This document shows positions 1 through 11,038 of a stretch of 64,000 nucleotides of DNA, one piece after another (position 1 is the stretch's first letter; each line of letters begins with the position of its first letter). Source of the stretch: Stenotrophomonas sp. VV52 (lineage in GTDB: Bacteria; Pseudomonadota; Gammaproteobacteria; Xanthomonadales; Xanthomonadaceae). Below the pieces are notes generated by a model that worked only from the letters and a program-made list of their open reading frames with translations, had not been told where the DNA came from and ran no database searches. The translations under genes were made by a program, and so were the position numbers. The stretch covers positions 496,001-560,000 of the forward strand of contig NZ_PKQQ01000002.1 in the NCBI RefSeq assembly GCF_002893095.1. Reading direction: 5' to 3'.

Positions 1-306
1 GTGCCGGAACTTCGGGCCTTCGCCTTCCACGAAGTACAGCTCCAGGCCCATCGCATCGGGAATGGTCAGGATGTCCGAAAACAGGATCGCCGCATCAAGA
101 TCGAAACGGCGCAGCGGCTGCAGGGTCACTTCGCAGGCAATGTCCGGAGTCTTGGCCATCGCCAGGAAGCTGCCGGCCTTGGCCCGGGTCGCGCGGTACT
201 CCGGCAGGTAGCGGCCGGCCTGGCGCATCAGCCAGACGGGGGTGCAGTCCACCGGTTCGCGGCGCAGGGCGCGCAGCAGGCGATCATGGCGGGAAGGGTC
301 GGTCAC
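1..306 (-). CDS. hemE: Uroporphyrinogen decarboxylase, N-terminal part (cut by window edge)
   Basis: This enzyme decarboxylates uroporphyrinogen III to coproporphyrinogen III in cytoplasmic haem synthesis. Only the first 102 codons are in the window; the rest lies beyond base 1. The family signature [16 protein letters not shown] is at residues 23-38, followed by [17 protein letters not shown], also typical of HemE. The start is a GTG whose bases overlap the TGA of the upstream WGR-like gene (GTGA overlap), which fixes the start and suggests translational coupling. It is the last visible gene of a minus-strand aroK-aroB-WGR-hemE run. Confidence 0.95.
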   Translation of the reverse strand, partial: MTDPSRHDRLLRALRREPVDCTPVWLMRQAGRYLPEYRATRAKAGSFLAMAKTPDIACEVTLQPLRRFDLDAAILFSDILTIPDAMGLELYFVEGEGPKFRH

Positions 307-563
307 GGGGTGCGTCCTTGGGGTAAACGTTCGATGATCTGGTAGCCGCGTCGCAGCTCGGCGTCGCGTGCCTTGTCGAAGGCCGCCTGGGCCTCGGCCC
401 GGGTGTCGTACTGCTGGCGGCGCAGCCGCGCGCGCCCCCCGACCGGGCCCGACTGGAGCAGCAACTCCCAGCTGCCGAACAGGTCCGGCACCAGCGTGAG
501 CTCGAGGTAGTGGGCCCGCTCGGTGCCGATCGGGGCGTGCTGCAGGAAAACGTGCATGGGCAC
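303..563 (-). CDS. Small WGR-like domain protein
   Basis: An 86-residue protein. The segment [20 protein letters not shown] followed by a helix rich in Ala, Glu and Lys ([20 protein letters not shown]) has the layout of a WGR domain: a strand ending in a WGR-like tripeptide (here GRA, so the hallmark Trp is missing), then a helix-forming tail. WGR domains are known as putative nucleic-acid-binding modules in PARPs and bacterial regulators. The gene lies between aroB and hemE and its stop overlaps the hemE start by four bases. Its function is unknown; the family assignment is moderately sure. Confidence 0.7.
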   Translation of the reverse strand: MPMHVFLQHAPIGTERAHYLELTLVPDLFGSWELLLQSGPVGGRARLRRQQYDTRAEAQAAFDKARDAELRRGYQIIERLPQGRTP

Positions 564-606
564 GATTGTAGCCGCGAACCGGGAACGCGGCCGTCACTGC
601 GCCGGC

Positions 607-1716
607 TCAGCCGGTCCGGAGCACCCGCAGCACGTCGACTTCGTCGATGTCAGCCACCACCTGCGCGCGGCCGATGCCCTGCCACAGCACCAGGCGCAGG
701 CGGCCTGCCACGTTCTTCTTGTCCAGCCGCATCCGCGCCAGCAGCGCTTCGGGATCCAGCCCGGCGGGAATCTCGACCGGCAGCTCATAGCGCAGCAGCA
801 GGTCGCGCAGGCGCGCGGTGTCGTCGGGATGGCTCATGCCGAGCTCGACCGACAGCCGCGCGGCCAGCACCATGCCTACCGACACGGCTTCGCCATGGTT
901 GAGGTTGTCATTGCCCGGCGCGCCATAGCCCTGTTCGGTCTCGATCGCATGGCCGAAGGTGTGGCCCAGGTTCAGCAGGGCGCGCTCGCCCCGTTCCAGC
1001 GGATCGCGCGCGACGATCTCGGCCTTGTGTTCGCAGCTGCGCGCGATCGCCTGCGCCAGCGCGGCATCGTCGCCGGCCAGCAGTGCAGCGTGCTCGGTCT
1101 GCAGCCACTGGAAGAACAGCGGGTCGCGGATTGCACCGTACTTGATCACCTCGGCCAGCCCTGCGCGCAGCTCGCGCGGCGGCAGCGTGCGCAGCGCGGC
1201 CGTATCGGCGATCACCGCGCGGGGCGGGTGGAACGCGCCCACCAGGTTCTTGCCTTCGGGGATGTCAACTGCAGTCTTGCCGCCGACCGAGGAATCGACC
1301 ATGGCCAGCAGCGAGGTTGGCAGCTGGACGCAGTCCACGCCCCGCATCCAGCACGCGGCCGCGAAGCCGGCCAGGTCGCCGGCCACGCCGCCGCCGAGGG
1401 CCATCACGCAGGCGTCGCGGGTGGCACCCAGCGCGGCCAGCGCGGCGATCGCCGCGCCAAAGTTGGCCAGGGTCTTGGACGCTTCGCCGGCCGGCAGCAC
1501 CAGCTCGCCGATGATCAGGTCGGGGCGTTCGGCCTGCAGCGCCTGCTTCACGCCGGCCAGGTACAGCGGGGCCACCGAGGAGTCGCTGAGCAGCAGCACG
1601 TGGCGGCCGCGTACATGCCGCGCCAGCAGCGTGCCCTGGCCGAGCAGGCCCGGGCCGATATGGATGGTGTAGGGGGTGTCGCCGCCCACGGCGACGGTAC
1701 GGGGCGAAGCGGTCAT
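607..1716 (-). CDS. aroB: 3-dehydroquinate synthase
   Basis: AroB converts DAHP to 3-dehydroquinate, the second step of the shikimate pathway, using NAD+ and a divalent metal. The 369-residue length is normal. The glycine-rich NAD site [13 protein letters not shown] is near residues 106-118 and [19 protein letters not shown] is at 133-151. The metal-site segments [10 protein letters not shown] and [12 protein letters not shown] follow. The chosen ATG overlaps the aroK stop (ATGA), so the two are probably translationally coupled; an ATG eight codons upstream lies inside aroK and is less likely. Downstream is the WGR-like gene and hemE on the same strand. Confidence 0.97.
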   Translation of the reverse strand: MTASPRTVAVGGDTPYTIHIGPGLLGQGTLLARHVRGRHVLLLSDSSVAPLYLAGVKQALQAERPDLIIGELVLPAGEASKTLANFGAAIAALAALGATRDACVMALGGGVAGDLAGFAAACWMRGVDCVQLPTSLLAMVDSSVGGKTAVDIPEGKNLVGAFHPPRAVIADTAALRTLPPRELRAGLAEVIKYGAIRDPLFFQWLQTEHAALLAGDDAALAQAIARSCEHKAEIVARDPLERGERALLNLGHTFGHAIETEQGYGAPGNDNLNHGEAVSVGMVLAARLSVELGMSHPDDTARLRDLLLRYELPVEIPAGLDPEALLARMRLDKKNVAGRLRLVLWQGIGRAQVVADIDEVDVLRVLRTG

Positions 1717-2255
1717 GCGGTCGGTTCCAGTCGCTGCCAATGCGTGGCCAGGCGCAGCACCAGCTGCGCGGTGGCCTCGCCCGGCGTGTACAGATCGGTG
1801 TCGAGGGTGAGGTCGGCCAGGCCCTGGTACAGCGGGTCGCGCACGCTGGCCATCTGCTCCAGCACCTGGGCCCGGTCGGGCCGCTGCAGCAGCGGCCGGG
1901 TCCGGTCGCGGGCCAGCCGTTCCAGCTGGGCGGCCACGCTGACCCGCAGGTAGACCACGAAGCCGCGCCGGGCGATCGCCGCGCGGTTGTCCGGGTCAAG
2001 CACCGCGCCGCCGCCGGTGGAGACCAGCTGGCCCTGGCCGGCCAGCAGCTGCTGCAGCACCTGGCGTTCGTGCTGGCGGAAGCCGGCCTCGCCGGAGTGT
2101 TCGAAAATGGTGGGAATGCTGGCCCCGGCCGCGTCCACGATGGCCTGGTCGGCGTCCACGAAGTCGAGGGTGAAGCGCTCGGCCAGGCGGCGCCCGATGC
2201 AGGTCTTGCCGGCGCCCATCGGGCCAATCAGGATCAGGTTCGGAGCGGGATTCAT
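1713..2255 (-). CDS. aroK: Shikimate kinase
   Basis: AroK phosphorylates shikimate with ATP. The 180-residue protein begins [18 protein letters not shown], giving a Walker A loop GPMGAGKT at residues 11-18, then DFVDADQ (shikimate/Mg2+ site), STGGGAVLD and RTRPLLQ (lid and substrate arginines), as usual for the family. An ATG six codons upstream is possible but less family-like. It is the first gene of the aroK-aroB unit and is divergent from the dodecin gene; its promoter must lie in the roughly 95 bases between them. Confidence 0.95.
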   Translation of the reverse strand: MNPAPNLILIGPMGAGKTCIGRRLAERFTLDFVDADQAIVDAAGASIPTIFEHSGEAGFRQHERQVLQQLLAGQGQLVSTGGGAVLDPDNRAAIARRGFVVYLRVSVAAQLERLARDRTRPLLQRPDRAQVLEQMASVRDPLYQGLADLTLDTDLYTPGEATAQLVLRLATHWQRLEPTA

Positions 2256-2350
2256 TACCCGTGATGCTAACACCTCCGTGTCGCGGCCTTTACGCGTTTA
2301 CCCCCATGGTGGGCCGCGCGGAATCCCCCGCGCGCAACCGGAGCAGCTCC

Positions 2351-2554
2351 ATGTCAGTCGCCAAAGTCATCGAGATCAACGCCGCCTCCAAGACCAGCGT
2401 CGAAGACGCCGTCCGCACCGGCCTGAAAAAAGTCTCGGAAACGGTCAAGGGCATCCAGGGGGCCTGGATCAGCGAAACCAAGGTGGTCACCGACGGTTCG
2501 GGCAACATCACCGAATGGCGGGTCAACCTGCGCGTGACCTTCCTGGTGAGCTGA
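2351..2554 (+). CDS. Dodecin family flavin-binding protein
   Basis: A 67-residue protein starting MSVAKVIEINAASKTSVEDA and ending in a beta strand (EWRVNLRVTFLVS). The pattern, one strand, one helix (VEDAVRTGLKKVSETVKG) and two strands with the conserved IQGAWISETKV turn, is that of dodecins, which form dodecameric shells that store or buffer riboflavin/FMN or CoA. The Trp in GAWI matches the flavin-stacking Trp of the family. Longer in-frame starts upstream give unrelated low-complexity sequence, so the internal ATG is chosen. It is divergent from aroK and convergent with the kinase gene. Confidence 0.92.
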   Translation: MSVAKVIEINAASKTSVEDAVRTGLKKVSETVKGIQGAWISETKVVTDGSGNITEWRVNLRVTFLVS

Positions 2555-2572
2555 GTACGCCTCGTGCCGCGC

Positions 2573-3385
2573 TCAGCCCGGCGCGGACACGATGCCACGA
2601 TGTTCGTCCAGCACCACCACCCGGTCGGCCCGCTCCGGCAGGGTACGCAGCGCCTGGCGGCTGACCCGTTCGTAGTACTGCACGAAGCGGTCCAGCTGGG
2701 CACGGCTCATGCTGCTGCGCCCGGGCTGCGCGGCCTGCAGGTTCTGCTCCTGCTGCCAGCGCCAGCGCGGCACCACGGCGAAATCCGGCGGTTGCAGGAA
2801 CCACAGCCGATGGCAGCGTTGCCACAGGGCAGGGTAGTGTTCGGCCAGCGCCTGGTTGCACCAGCGGCGCCAGCGGCCATCCGCGTCGGCCTCGCGTTCC
2901 AGTGCGTTGAGCGGCGGGTCCAGATCGGTGTCGGCCTGTGCCGGCGTCCCCAGGAACCAGCCTTCGAACACCAGCAGGTCCAGACCGGCGTCCACCTGCG
3001 GCCAATCCGACGCGGGCATGCGCTCGTCGGCCAGCTTGTCGAAGCGCGGCAACGCGACCGGCTGCCGCGCCGAAATGGCATCCAGCGTGGCATGGGCCAG
3101 GTCCAGGTCGTGGGTGCCGGGCGGGCCGCGGGTCAGCAGCAACGGGTGCACCTGGCGCGCCAGTCGCTGGCGCTGCGCGCGGGTCAGGTAGAAATCGTCG
3201 ATGGACAACGTCGCCGCGCGCAGGCCGCGCTGCCCGGCCAAGGCCACCACCTGCGCGGCCAGCGTCGATTTGCCGCTGCCCTGCAGGCCGCTTATCGCCA
3301 ATACTGGAACCCGTGCGTCCACCGCCAACGCGTCTTCCAGCGCCTGCGCGACCAGCGCATCGGGAAATTCCTTGTTCCGGGACAT
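2573..3385 (-). CDS. P-loop kinase, D-glycerate 3-kinase/uridine kinase-like
   Basis: A 270-residue cytoplasmic protein with a Walker A loop GLQGSGKST at residues 33-41 and the substrate motif [14 protein letters not shown] typical of the GLYK/Tda10/PanK-related kinases. The stretch [17 protein letters not shown] resembles the R-G-x-P-x-T-H-D signature of plant-type glycerate 3-kinases, so phosphorylation of D-glycerate is the best guess. The ATG giving MSRNKEFPD is preferred to one six codons upstream. The gene ends close to dodecin (convergent) and is divergent from pdxH. Substrate is not proven from sequence. Confidence 0.8.
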   Translation of the reverse strand: MSRNKEFPDALVAQALEDALAVDARVPVLAISGLQGSGKSTLAAQVVALAGQRGLRAATLSIDDFYLTRAQRQRLARQVHPLLLTRGPPGTHDLDLAHATLDAISARQPVALPRFDKLADERMPASDWPQVDAGLDLLVFEGWFLGTPAQADTDLDPPLNALEREADADGRWRRWCNQALAEHYPALWQRCHRLWFLQPPDFAVVPRWRWQQEQNLQAAQPGRSSMSRAQLDRFVQYYERVSRQALRTLPERADRVVVLDEHRGIVSAPG

Positions 3386-3444
3386 GTGCGCTGCAACGTG
3401 CATGCGGTGACAATAAACCCAAACCGAGCCGCAAGATACCGACC

Positions 3445-4044
3445 ATGACCGATCTCCATGCAGAAGCGCTGTCCACCTTCGCCGCGCTGTTCGAAGAAGC
3501 CAAGCGCAGCGCCGAACTTGAACCCAACGCGATGACCGTGGCCACCGCTACGGCCGCAGGCATTCCCTCGGCGCGCACGGTGCTGTTGAAGGCGTTCGAC
3601 GCGCGCGGCTTCGTGTTCTACACCCACCTGGACAGCCACAAGGGCCGCGAGCTTCAGGCCAACCCGCATGCCGCGCTGCTGTTCCTGTGGCGCAGCCTGC
3701 GCGAGGCCGGCATCCAGGTGCGCATCGAGGGTGGCGTGGAGCAGGTCAGCGATGCCGAGGCCGACGCTTACTTCGCCTCGCGCCCGCGCATGAGCCAGAT
3801 CGGCGCGTGGGCGTCGCTGCAGTCGCGCACGCTGGCCTCGCGCGAGGAATTCGATGCGCGCGTGGCCACCGCCGAATCCAGCTTCGACGGGCGCGAGGTG
3901 CCACGACCGGAGGGCTGGAGCGGGCTGCGCGTGGTGCCGCGCAAGATCGAGTTCTGGTACGGCGCGCAGTTCCGCCTGCACGAACGCTGGTGCTATGAGG
4001 TCGACGCCACGGGGCAGTGGAGCAAGCGCCTGCTGTATCCGTAA
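3445..4044 (+). CDS. pdxH: Pyridoxamine/pyridoxine 5'-phosphate oxidase
   Basis: PdxH uses FMN and O2 to oxidise PNP/PMP to pyridoxal 5'-phosphate. The 199-residue protein carries the family's FMN-binding parts ([38 protein letters not shown]), the substrate segment [15 protein letters not shown], and the C-terminal signature ([13 protein letters not shown]), close to the E-F-W-Q-x-x-x-x-R-L-H-x-R pattern of the family. The start is the ATG giving [10 protein letters not shown]; upstream in-frame sequence is shadow of the opposite-strand kinase. Confidence 0.96.
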   Translation: MTDLHAEALSTFAALFEEAKRSAELEPNAMTVATATAAGIPSARTVLLKAFDARGFVFYTHLDSHKGRELQANPHAALLFLWRSLREAGIQVRIEGGVEQVSDAEADAYFASRPRMSQIGAWASLQSRTLASREEFDARVATAESSFDGREVPRPEGWSGLRVVPRKIEFWYGAQFRLHERWCYEVDATGQWSKRLLYP

Positions 4045-4065
4045 ACGCCCTGCCTGCTGAAACAT

Positions 4066-4097
4066 GCGGTGCGCCGGCGCTGGCGCCGGTGCACCGC
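4066..4097. terminator. Convergent hairpin after pdxH
   Basis: Two 15-base arms (4066-4080 and 4083-4097) pair with one G-T wobble around a 2-base loop. It sits between the stop of pdxH and the stop of the convergent 850-residue gene. There is no T-run, so it may act as a barrier or weak terminator for either side. Confidence 0.5.
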
Positions 4098-4109
4098 AGT
4101 GCGGACCAC

Positions 4110-6662
4110 TCAGGTTTCGGCGGGCAGGGTCAGCGGACCGATCAGGGCCGACGTCGCCTTCTGTCGCGTGGTGATCTCACCCACGGCTTCGAACAGGGCG
4201 AACAGCTGGTCGCGCCGCACCGCGCGGTCGGCTTCCAGGTTGAAGGCGTCCAGCGTCGAGGTGTCCGGCGCGGACCGCCGGGTGGTGGCGCCGCCCGGGG
4301 TGGTGGCTGGCTCACGCTGCAGCCAGTAGCGCGCTTCCAGCGCGGCAACCGAGCTTGAATCGACCAGCGCCTCGGCCAGCGCGTCCAGGTCGTCCCCATA
4401 CAGGTCGAGCATCCGGGTCCAGGTCTCGGCATGCGGCGTGGTGGCCGAGCACTCGGCCTGGTAGCGCATCAACGTGTTGGTCAGGGTGGTGGCGGGAAGA
4501 CGTTCGTACAGGGTCGTCGTAGTGGAACGGCTGTGTTGCAGCGTGAGCGTGGTTGCCACTGCCGGCGCCAGGGGCACCGGCACGGTCACGTCCACGCCCT
4601 TCGATGTCTCACCTTCCACGCGTACCGAATAGACATGGCTGCCGCAGGCCTTCCGCGGGAAGTCCGGGTCGTTCTGGAAGCTCGGCCGGAAGAAGCGCAG
4701 TCTGCAGCGCATGGCGCCGCCCAGGCTGAACGAGGCGCTGATCGGATCGATCACGGCTCGTACCTGCTCCGCTGGCAAGGTTCCCCAGCCGGGGAATTGG
4801 CGCTCCAGCTCCGACAGGACCTTGCCCCACGAAGGTGCGAGGTCTGCAGCGAAGGTCACCACCAGGTAGTCGCCGTCGCGCAACGGATCGGGGTCCTGGC
4901 GAACCTGGCGGTCCACTGTCACCGCACCGGTGGCGCTGAACAGGGGCAGGGCGGCCGACATCGACAGCGTGCCGCTGGTGGAGGCGATGCGCTGGATCTG
5001 CTCGCGGAACGCATGGGTGGCGCGCTTCATCCACTCGCGGTCGTGCGGCAGCGTGGTGTCGTGGATGCGCCGCGCTTCGGCCTGGACGCTGCGCTGCAGC
5101 GCCGTCCATTGCGCGTGCGCCGGTCCCGTGTCGTGCTCCGGGACTGCCTGCAGCCACGCCAGCGTGTCGAGCATCGCGATCATGATCGGCTCGGGGGCCG
5201 TGCCGGCGGCGCCCCAGTCGCGCGCCAGCGACGCCAGCGGTGCGCGCGCGTGCGCCGGGGCGCGCAGCGACAGGTCGGCCAGGGCCTGCAGCTGGTCGAA
5301 GGCGGCGCGGACGTCCGCAACCGCATCGAGCCGGCGGGCAAGGCTCCCTGCCTCCTCGGGGCGTTCCATGAGCTCCCGCACGGCGCGCAGCGCGGGCAGC
5401 TGCCAGTGTTTGTCGGCAGGCCGCGCGTCCAGCACGCGGGCCAGCCGCTGGGACATCCGGGCATCCAGCGCAGCGTGGACATCCGCATCCTTGGTGGCGG
5501 GCAGGCCGTCTGCGCCCAGTTCGGTCAGCCGCGTGGGCAGCGACGCGCGCAACTCGGTGCGCGCCAATGCGCCGCTCGCCCCGAGCTGGCCCACGCCGTA
5601 GCTGGCAGCCGCGTCCAGCGCGCCGCCGTGCACGGTCATGCCGGCGCTGATCAGCAGCCCCCGCTTGCCGAAGGCCAGGGGTCGAGCCACGGCCTGGTGT
5701 CCCAACAGCACCGGCAATGTGGATTGCAGTGCCAGCGCGCGGCTGGTGCGCTCGTCGTAGCGGTCGCGGCGTGGCTCGGTGACGCGGTTGAAGGCGCGCT
5801 GCAGTGCGTTGCCGCCGAGCCGGCGTTCGACCGATGCGTGGGCCAGGCGCAGGACCCGGGTTCGCATCGACATTGAAATGTCGGCCTCGCCCTCGCTGGA
5901 GTAACCGCTGAGCTTCGCGTTTACGCCGACACCGGGGGCAACGCTTGCCTGGGCGGTGGCTTCAGCCGTGACCCGGCCGCTGCGTACCGTGCCGATGGTC
6001 AGGTCGTCGAAGGTGCCGACGCTGGTGTCTTTGGCTGCTCCCAGTGCAGCCCCGGCATCCACCGCGCCCGGCAATCCAAAGCGGACCCCCAACATGCCAC
6101 CCGTGCGGGTGCTGCGCTGCGATCCCGGCAATGCATTGCGCTTCTCGCGTTCGGTATGCCGGGCGATCTGTTCGTGCAGCATCGCTTCGGCACGCGCGGC
6201 GCGCGTCAGGTCGTAGAGCGTGATCCGCAACTGCTTCTGCCGCTCGGGCACGGTGGCGCCCGTGGGCAGGTCCTTGATCGCGCGCAACAGCTGGCTGCAC
6301 TGGCGACGGCCCAGTGACGCCTCCGGGTCCAGTGCCAGCCTGTCCAGCGTGCGGCCGAATCTGGCAGGGGCGCCGTTTCGGGTCTGGCCGAGCAGCAGGT
6401 GGATCTGGCTGCTGAGGATGCCCAGCGCTTCTTCGTTGGGTCCGGGGGCGCGAGGCGCTTCGGCATTGGCGGCCGACGCCGGCATCCGGCTCACCCGCAC
6501 CGGTGCAGGCAACGCGAGAGACGGATGGTTGCTGATGCCGGTCAGCGGGATGGGCGTGGTTGCATGCGGCGGGACCGGGATGACGCTGTCGCGGCGCCCG
6601 CGCATCAACTGGGCAGCGCGGACGAAGAAGCTGGGGAGGATCCTGGCGGTAGCTTGGAACAT
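4110..6662 (-). CDS. Uncharacterised 850-residue protein, possibly exported or effector-like
   Basis: I do not recognise this 850-residue protein. It has no hydrophobic signal peptide or clear membrane helix. The first 75 residues are rich in Pro, Ala, Ser and Arg and look disordered. Residues about 180-260 alternate small/polar and hydrophobic residues with many glycines (GGMLGVRFGLPGAVDAGAAL and on), like a run of beta strands. The middle (300-560) is Arg/Ala-rich and helical, and a second strand-rich block covers about 580-770, with Thr-rich repeats near TLQHSRSTTTTLYERL. Such a layout occurs in large secreted or type III effector-type proteins of plant-associated Gammaproteobacteria, but this is inference; no secretion genes or obvious PIP box lie nearby. 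It is a single-gene unit, convergent with pdxH. Confidence 0.6.
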   Translation of the reverse strand: MFQATARILPSFFVRAAQLMRGRRDSVIPVPPHATTPIPLTGISNHPSLALPAPVRVSRMPASAANAEAPRAPGPNEEALGILSSQIHLLLGQTRNGAPARFGRTLDRLALDPEASLGRRQCSQLLRAIKDLPTGATVPERQKQLRITLYDLTRAARAEAMLHEQIARHTEREKRNALPGSQRSTRTGGMLGVRFGLPGAVDAGAALGAAKDTSVGTFDDLTIGTVRSGRVTAEATAQASVAPGVGVNAKLSGYSSEGEADISMSMRTRVLRLAHASVERRLGGNALQRAFNRVTEPRRDRYDERTSRALALQSTLPVLLGHQAVARPLAFGKRGLLISAGMTVHGGALDAAASYGVGQLGASGALARTELRASLPTRLTELGADGLPATKDADVHAALDARMSQRLARVLDARPADKHWQLPALRAVRELMERPEEAGSLARRLDAVADVRAAFDQLQALADLSLRAPAHARAPLASLARDWGAAGTAPEPIMIAMLDTLAWLQAVPEHDTGPAHAQWTALQRSVQAEARRIHDTTLPHDREWMKRATHAFREQIQRIASTSGTLSMSAALPLFSATGAVTVDRQVRQDPDPLRDGDYLVVTFAADLAPSWGKVLSELERQFPGWGTLPAEQVRAVIDPISASFSLGGAMRCRLRFFRPSFQNDPDFPRKACGSHVYSVRVEGETSKGVDVTVPVPLAPAVATTLTLQHSRSTTTTLYERLPATTLTNTLMRYQAECSATTPHAETWTRMLDLYGDDLDALAEALVDSSSVAALEARYWLQREPATTPGGATTRRSAPDTSTLDAFNLEADRAVRRDQLFALFEAVGEITTRQKATSALIGPLTLPAET

Positions 6663-7129
6663 GCGGATGTCCTGGTGAGGATGAGCGGGGTCTCACCGGC
6701 GCAGGAACGGCCGCCGGTGTGCTCCGGAACCTACCGGCGCGGTACGGGCTTGCACATTCCACTTCTCGCAAAGAATTCACACGGGGTTTTTCTTGATGAA
6801 CCCGGTTCGTTGCGCGTAACAGGCCAAAGACGATTGGTGCTATCGCCGCAGTCAATCGTTGGATCCTGACCGGTTCGGTGTCCGCGCCTTGAAAACAAGG
6901 GGATTCCCGCCGCGGTAGACAAAGATGTCGTTTTCAGTGCGATAGGCGCGGTATGTTCAAGTCAACCGGGTAACCGTACGCGTTGTCGGATCCTGCACTT
7001 GCAGGATGCGCAATGATGAACATGTCGCAGAATGAAAATGGGGCGAATGCGTTTCGGAATTTTCCCGATGCAATGTCGGATGACACCCGGTCTGCGTGTA
7101 AGCGCCAGCAACGTCGCGCAGCGTGCGCG
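6663..7129. other. Intergenic region between the 850-residue gene and prpR
   Basis: A 467-base stretch without a convincing gene; short ORFs here have no family-like sequence. It is less GC-rich than its surroundings. It contains an 18-base near-palindrome at 6990-7007 (8-base arms ATCCTGCA/TGCAGGAT, 2-base spacer) and a small hairpin around 6890-6902 (CCTTG-AAA-CAAGG type). The promoter of the 850-residue gene should be in this region, but no clear -35/-10 pair was found. Confidence 0.6.
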
Positions 7130-8725
<1,596 letters not shown>

Positions 8726-8772
8726 CGGGCAGGGCCATGTTTCAGTTGCATGCATGTTACATGCGTTTCAAT

Positions 8773-8787
8773 GTTTCAAAGTGAAAC
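8773..8787. promoter_or_regulatory. Inverted repeat, candidate PrpR upstream activator site
   Basis: GTTTCA-AAG-TGAAAC is a perfect 6+6 inverted repeat lying about 60 bases upstream of the sigma-54 promoter, a usual place for an enhancer-binding protein. Extra GTTTCA half-sites occur at about 8738 and 8765. Assignment to PrpR is inference from position and the divergent regulator gene. Confidence 0.6.
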
Positions 8788-8831
8788 GAGTGTTTTCAGG
8801 CGCGTTATGAACGAAATCAATCACTTGCCAG

Positions 8832-8848
8832 TTGGCATGCCCCTTGCG
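8832..8848 (+). promoter_or_regulatory. Sigma-54 (-24/-12) promoter of prpB operon
   Basis: TTGGCATGCCCCTTGCG matches the sigma-54 consensus TGGCAC-N5-TTGC: the invariant GG (8834-8835) and GC (8846-8847) are separated by exactly 10 bases. Transcription would start about 12 bases after the GC, giving a short leader before prpB. Confidence 0.85.
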
Positions 8849-8883
8849 CCCATTGCCGGGTCAACCACGATGGAATGTTGCCC

Positions 8884-9774
8884 ATGAGCACCCCTGTTTC
8901 CTCCGCCGGCGCCCGTTTCCGTGAAGCGCTGGCCGCCGAGTCGCCGCTGCAGGTGATCGGCGCGATCAACGCCAACCATGCGCTGCTGGCCAAGCGTGCC
9001 GGTTACCGCGCGATCTACCTGTCCGGTGGCGGCGTCGCGGCCGGCTCGCTGGGCCTGCCCGACCTGGGCATCAACACCCTGGAAGACGTGCTGGTCGACG
9101 TGCGCCGGATAACCGACGTCTGCGACCTGCCGCTGATGGTCGACATCGACACCGGCTTCGGGCCGAGCGCGTTCAACATCGCGCGCACCGTGAAGTCGCT
9201 GATCAAGGCCGGCGCCGCCGCCTGCCATATCGAAGACCAGGTCGGCGCCAAGCGCTGCGGCCACCGCCCCGGCAAGGAGATCGTGACCCAGGGTGAGATG
9301 GTCGACCGGGTAAAGGCTGCGGCCGACGCCAGGACCGACCCGGACTTCTTCCTGATCGCCCGCACCGACGCCATCCAGGTGGACGGCGTGGACGCGGCGA
9401 TCGAGCGCGCCATCGCCTGCGTGGAGGCCGGCGCGGACGGCATCTTCGCCGAGGCCGCCTACGACCTGGCCACCTACCGCCGTTTCGTGGACGCGGTGAA
9501 GGTGCCGGTGCTGGCCAACATCACTGAATTCGGCAAGACCCCGCTGTTCAGCCGCGACGAACTGGCCTCGGCCGGCGTGGCGATCCAGCTGTTCCCGCTG
9601 TCGGCGTTCCGCGCGGCCAACAAGGCCGCCGAGAACGTGTATGAGACCATTCGTCGCGATGGCCACCAGAAGAACGTGGTGGACGCCATGCAGACGCGTG
9701 AGGAACTGTACGACCGTATCGGCTACCACGCCTTCGAGCAGCAGCTCGATGCGCTGTTCGCCGCCAAGAAGTAA
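8884..9774 (+). CDS. prpB: 2-methylisocitrate lyase
   Basis: PrpB splits 2-methylisocitrate into pyruvate and succinate, the last step of the 2-methylcitrate cycle. The 296-residue protein has the isocitrate-lyase superfamily catalytic motif KRCGH at residues 123-127, the metal-site strand [10 protein letters not shown] at 84-93 and the substrate segment [14 protein letters not shown]. The chosen ATG gives MSTPVSS; an ATG three codons upstream is also possible. First gene after the sigma-54 promoter; prpC follows after 28 bases. Confidence 0.96.
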   Translation: MSTPVSSAGARFREALAAESPLQVIGAINANHALLAKRAGYRAIYLSGGGVAAGSLGLPDLGINTLEDVLVDVRRITDVCDLPLMVDIDTGFGPSAFNIARTVKSLIKAGAAACHIEDQVGAKRCGHRPGKEIVTQGEMVDRVKAAADARTDPDFFLIARTDAIQVDGVDAAIERAIACVEAGADGIFAEAAYDLATYRRFVDAVKVPVLANITEFGKTPLFSRDELASAGVAIQLFPLSAFRAANKAAENVYETIRRDGHQKNVVDAMQTREELYDRIGYHAFEQQLDALFAAKK

Positions 9775-9802
9775 CGTCGCACCATTGTTTTCTGGAGGGA
9801 TC

Positions 9803-10960
9803 ATGAGCGAAGCAACCACCGCCCCCGGCTTCAAGCCGAAGAAGTCCGTCGCCCTGTCGGGTACCGCCGCCGGCAACACCGCACTGTGCACCGTCGGCCG
9901 CAGCGGCAACGACCTGCACTACCGTGGCTATGACATCCTGGACCTGGCCAATACCAGCGAGTTCGAGGAAATCGCCCACCTGCTGGTGCACGGCAAGCTG
10001 CCCAACCGCGCCGAACTGGCCGCCTACAAGGCCAAGCTGAAGTCGCTGCGCGGCATTCCGGCTGCGGTCAAGGCCGCCCTGGAAGAGCTGCCGCCGTCGG
10101 CGCACCCGATGGACGTGATGCGCACCGGCGTCTCTGTGCTTGGCTGCGTGTCGCCGGAGAAGGACGATCACAACCACCCCGGCGCGCGCGACATCGCCGA
10201 CAAGCTGATGGCCTGCCTCGGCTCGATGCTGCTGTACTGGTACCACTGGAGCCACAACGGTCGCGCCATCGACGTGGAGACCGACGATGACTCCATCGGC
10301 GGCCACTTCCTGCACCTGCTGCACGGCGTGCCGCCGCAGCAGTCGTGGGTCAAGGCGATGCACACCTCGCTGATCCTGTACGCCGAGCACGAGTTCAACG
10401 CCTCCACCTTCACCTGCCGCGTCATCGCCGGCACCGGCAGCGACATGTACAGCTGCATCACCGGTGGCATCGGCGCGCTGCGCGGTCCCAAGCACGGTGG
10501 CGCCAATGAAGTGGCGTTCGAAGTGCAGAAGCGCTACGACTCCCCGGACGAGGCCGAAGCGGATATCAAGGCCCGCGTCGAGCGCAAGGAAGTGGTGATC
10601 GGCTTCGGCCATCCGGTGTACACGGTCAGCGATCCGCGCAACAACGTGATCAAGGACGTGGCCCGCGAGCTGTCGGCCGAGCAGGGCAACCTGAAGATGT
10701 ACGACATCGCCGAGCGCCTGGAATCGGTGATGTGGGACATCAAGAAGATGTTCCCGAACCTGGACTGGTTCAGCGCGGTGAGCTACCACATGATGGGCGT
10801 GCCGACCGCGATGTTCACCCCCCTGTTCGTGATCGCGCGCACCTCCGGTTGGAGCGCGCACGTGATCGAACAGCGCATCGACGGCAAGATCATCCGCCCC
10901 AGCGCCAACTACACCGGGCCGGAAGACCAGGCCTTCGTGCCGATCGACGAACGCAAGTGA
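9803..10960 (+). CDS. prpC: 2-methylcitrate synthase
   Basis: PrpC condenses propionyl-CoA with oxaloacetate to 2-methylcitrate. The 385-residue length is that of short methylcitrate synthases rather than the longer GltA type. Citrate-synthase-fold catalytic segments are visible: [16 protein letters not shown] (His), [13 protein letters not shown] (His) and the C-terminal [10 protein letters not shown] strong ribosome site (GGAGGGA) lies 6 bases before the ATG. It sits between prpB and acnD in the propionate operon and is followed by a strong hairpin. Confidence 0.96.
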   Translation: MSEATTAPGFKPKKSVALSGTAAGNTALCTVGRSGNDLHYRGYDILDLANTSEFEEIAHLLVHGKLPNRAELAAYKAKLKSLRGIPAAVKAALEELPPSAHPMDVMRTGVSVLGCVSPEKDDHNHPGARDIADKLMACLGSMLLYWYHWSHNGRAIDVETDDDSIGGHFLHLLHGVPPQQSWVKAMHTSLILYAEHEFNASTFTCRVIAGTGSDMYSCITGGIGALRGPKHGGANEVAFEVQKRYDSPDEAEADIKARVERKEVVIGFGHPVYTVSDPRNNVIKDVARELSAEQGNLKMYDIAERLESVMWDIKKMFPNLDWFSAVSYHMMGVPTAMFTPLFVIARTSGWSAHVIEQRIDGKIIRPSANYTGPEDQAFVPIDERK

Positions 10961-10967
10961 TGCAAAC

Positions 10968-10995
10968 GCCAAGGCACCCCTCGGGGTGCCTTGGC
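10968..10995 (+). terminator. Perfect 13-bp hairpin between prpC and acnD
   Basis: Arms GCCAAGGCACCCC and GGGGTGCCTTGGC (13 bases each, 2-base loop) form a perfect stem seven bases after the prpC stop. It is followed by CGTCTT, only weakly T-rich. Because acnD and prpF follow on the same strand, it may reduce rather than stop transcription, or protect the prpBC part of the message. Confidence 0.7.
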
Positions 10996-11038
10996 CGTCT
11001 TACCGCTTCGGCCCGCCAACGAGCAGCTACCGCCAGCC

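Noticed and set aside
6663..6960. Search for a PIP box or hrp-type promoter before the 850-residue gene
   Set aside because: No TTCGB-N15-TTCGB pattern was found on the minus strand, so a type III effector call is not supported.
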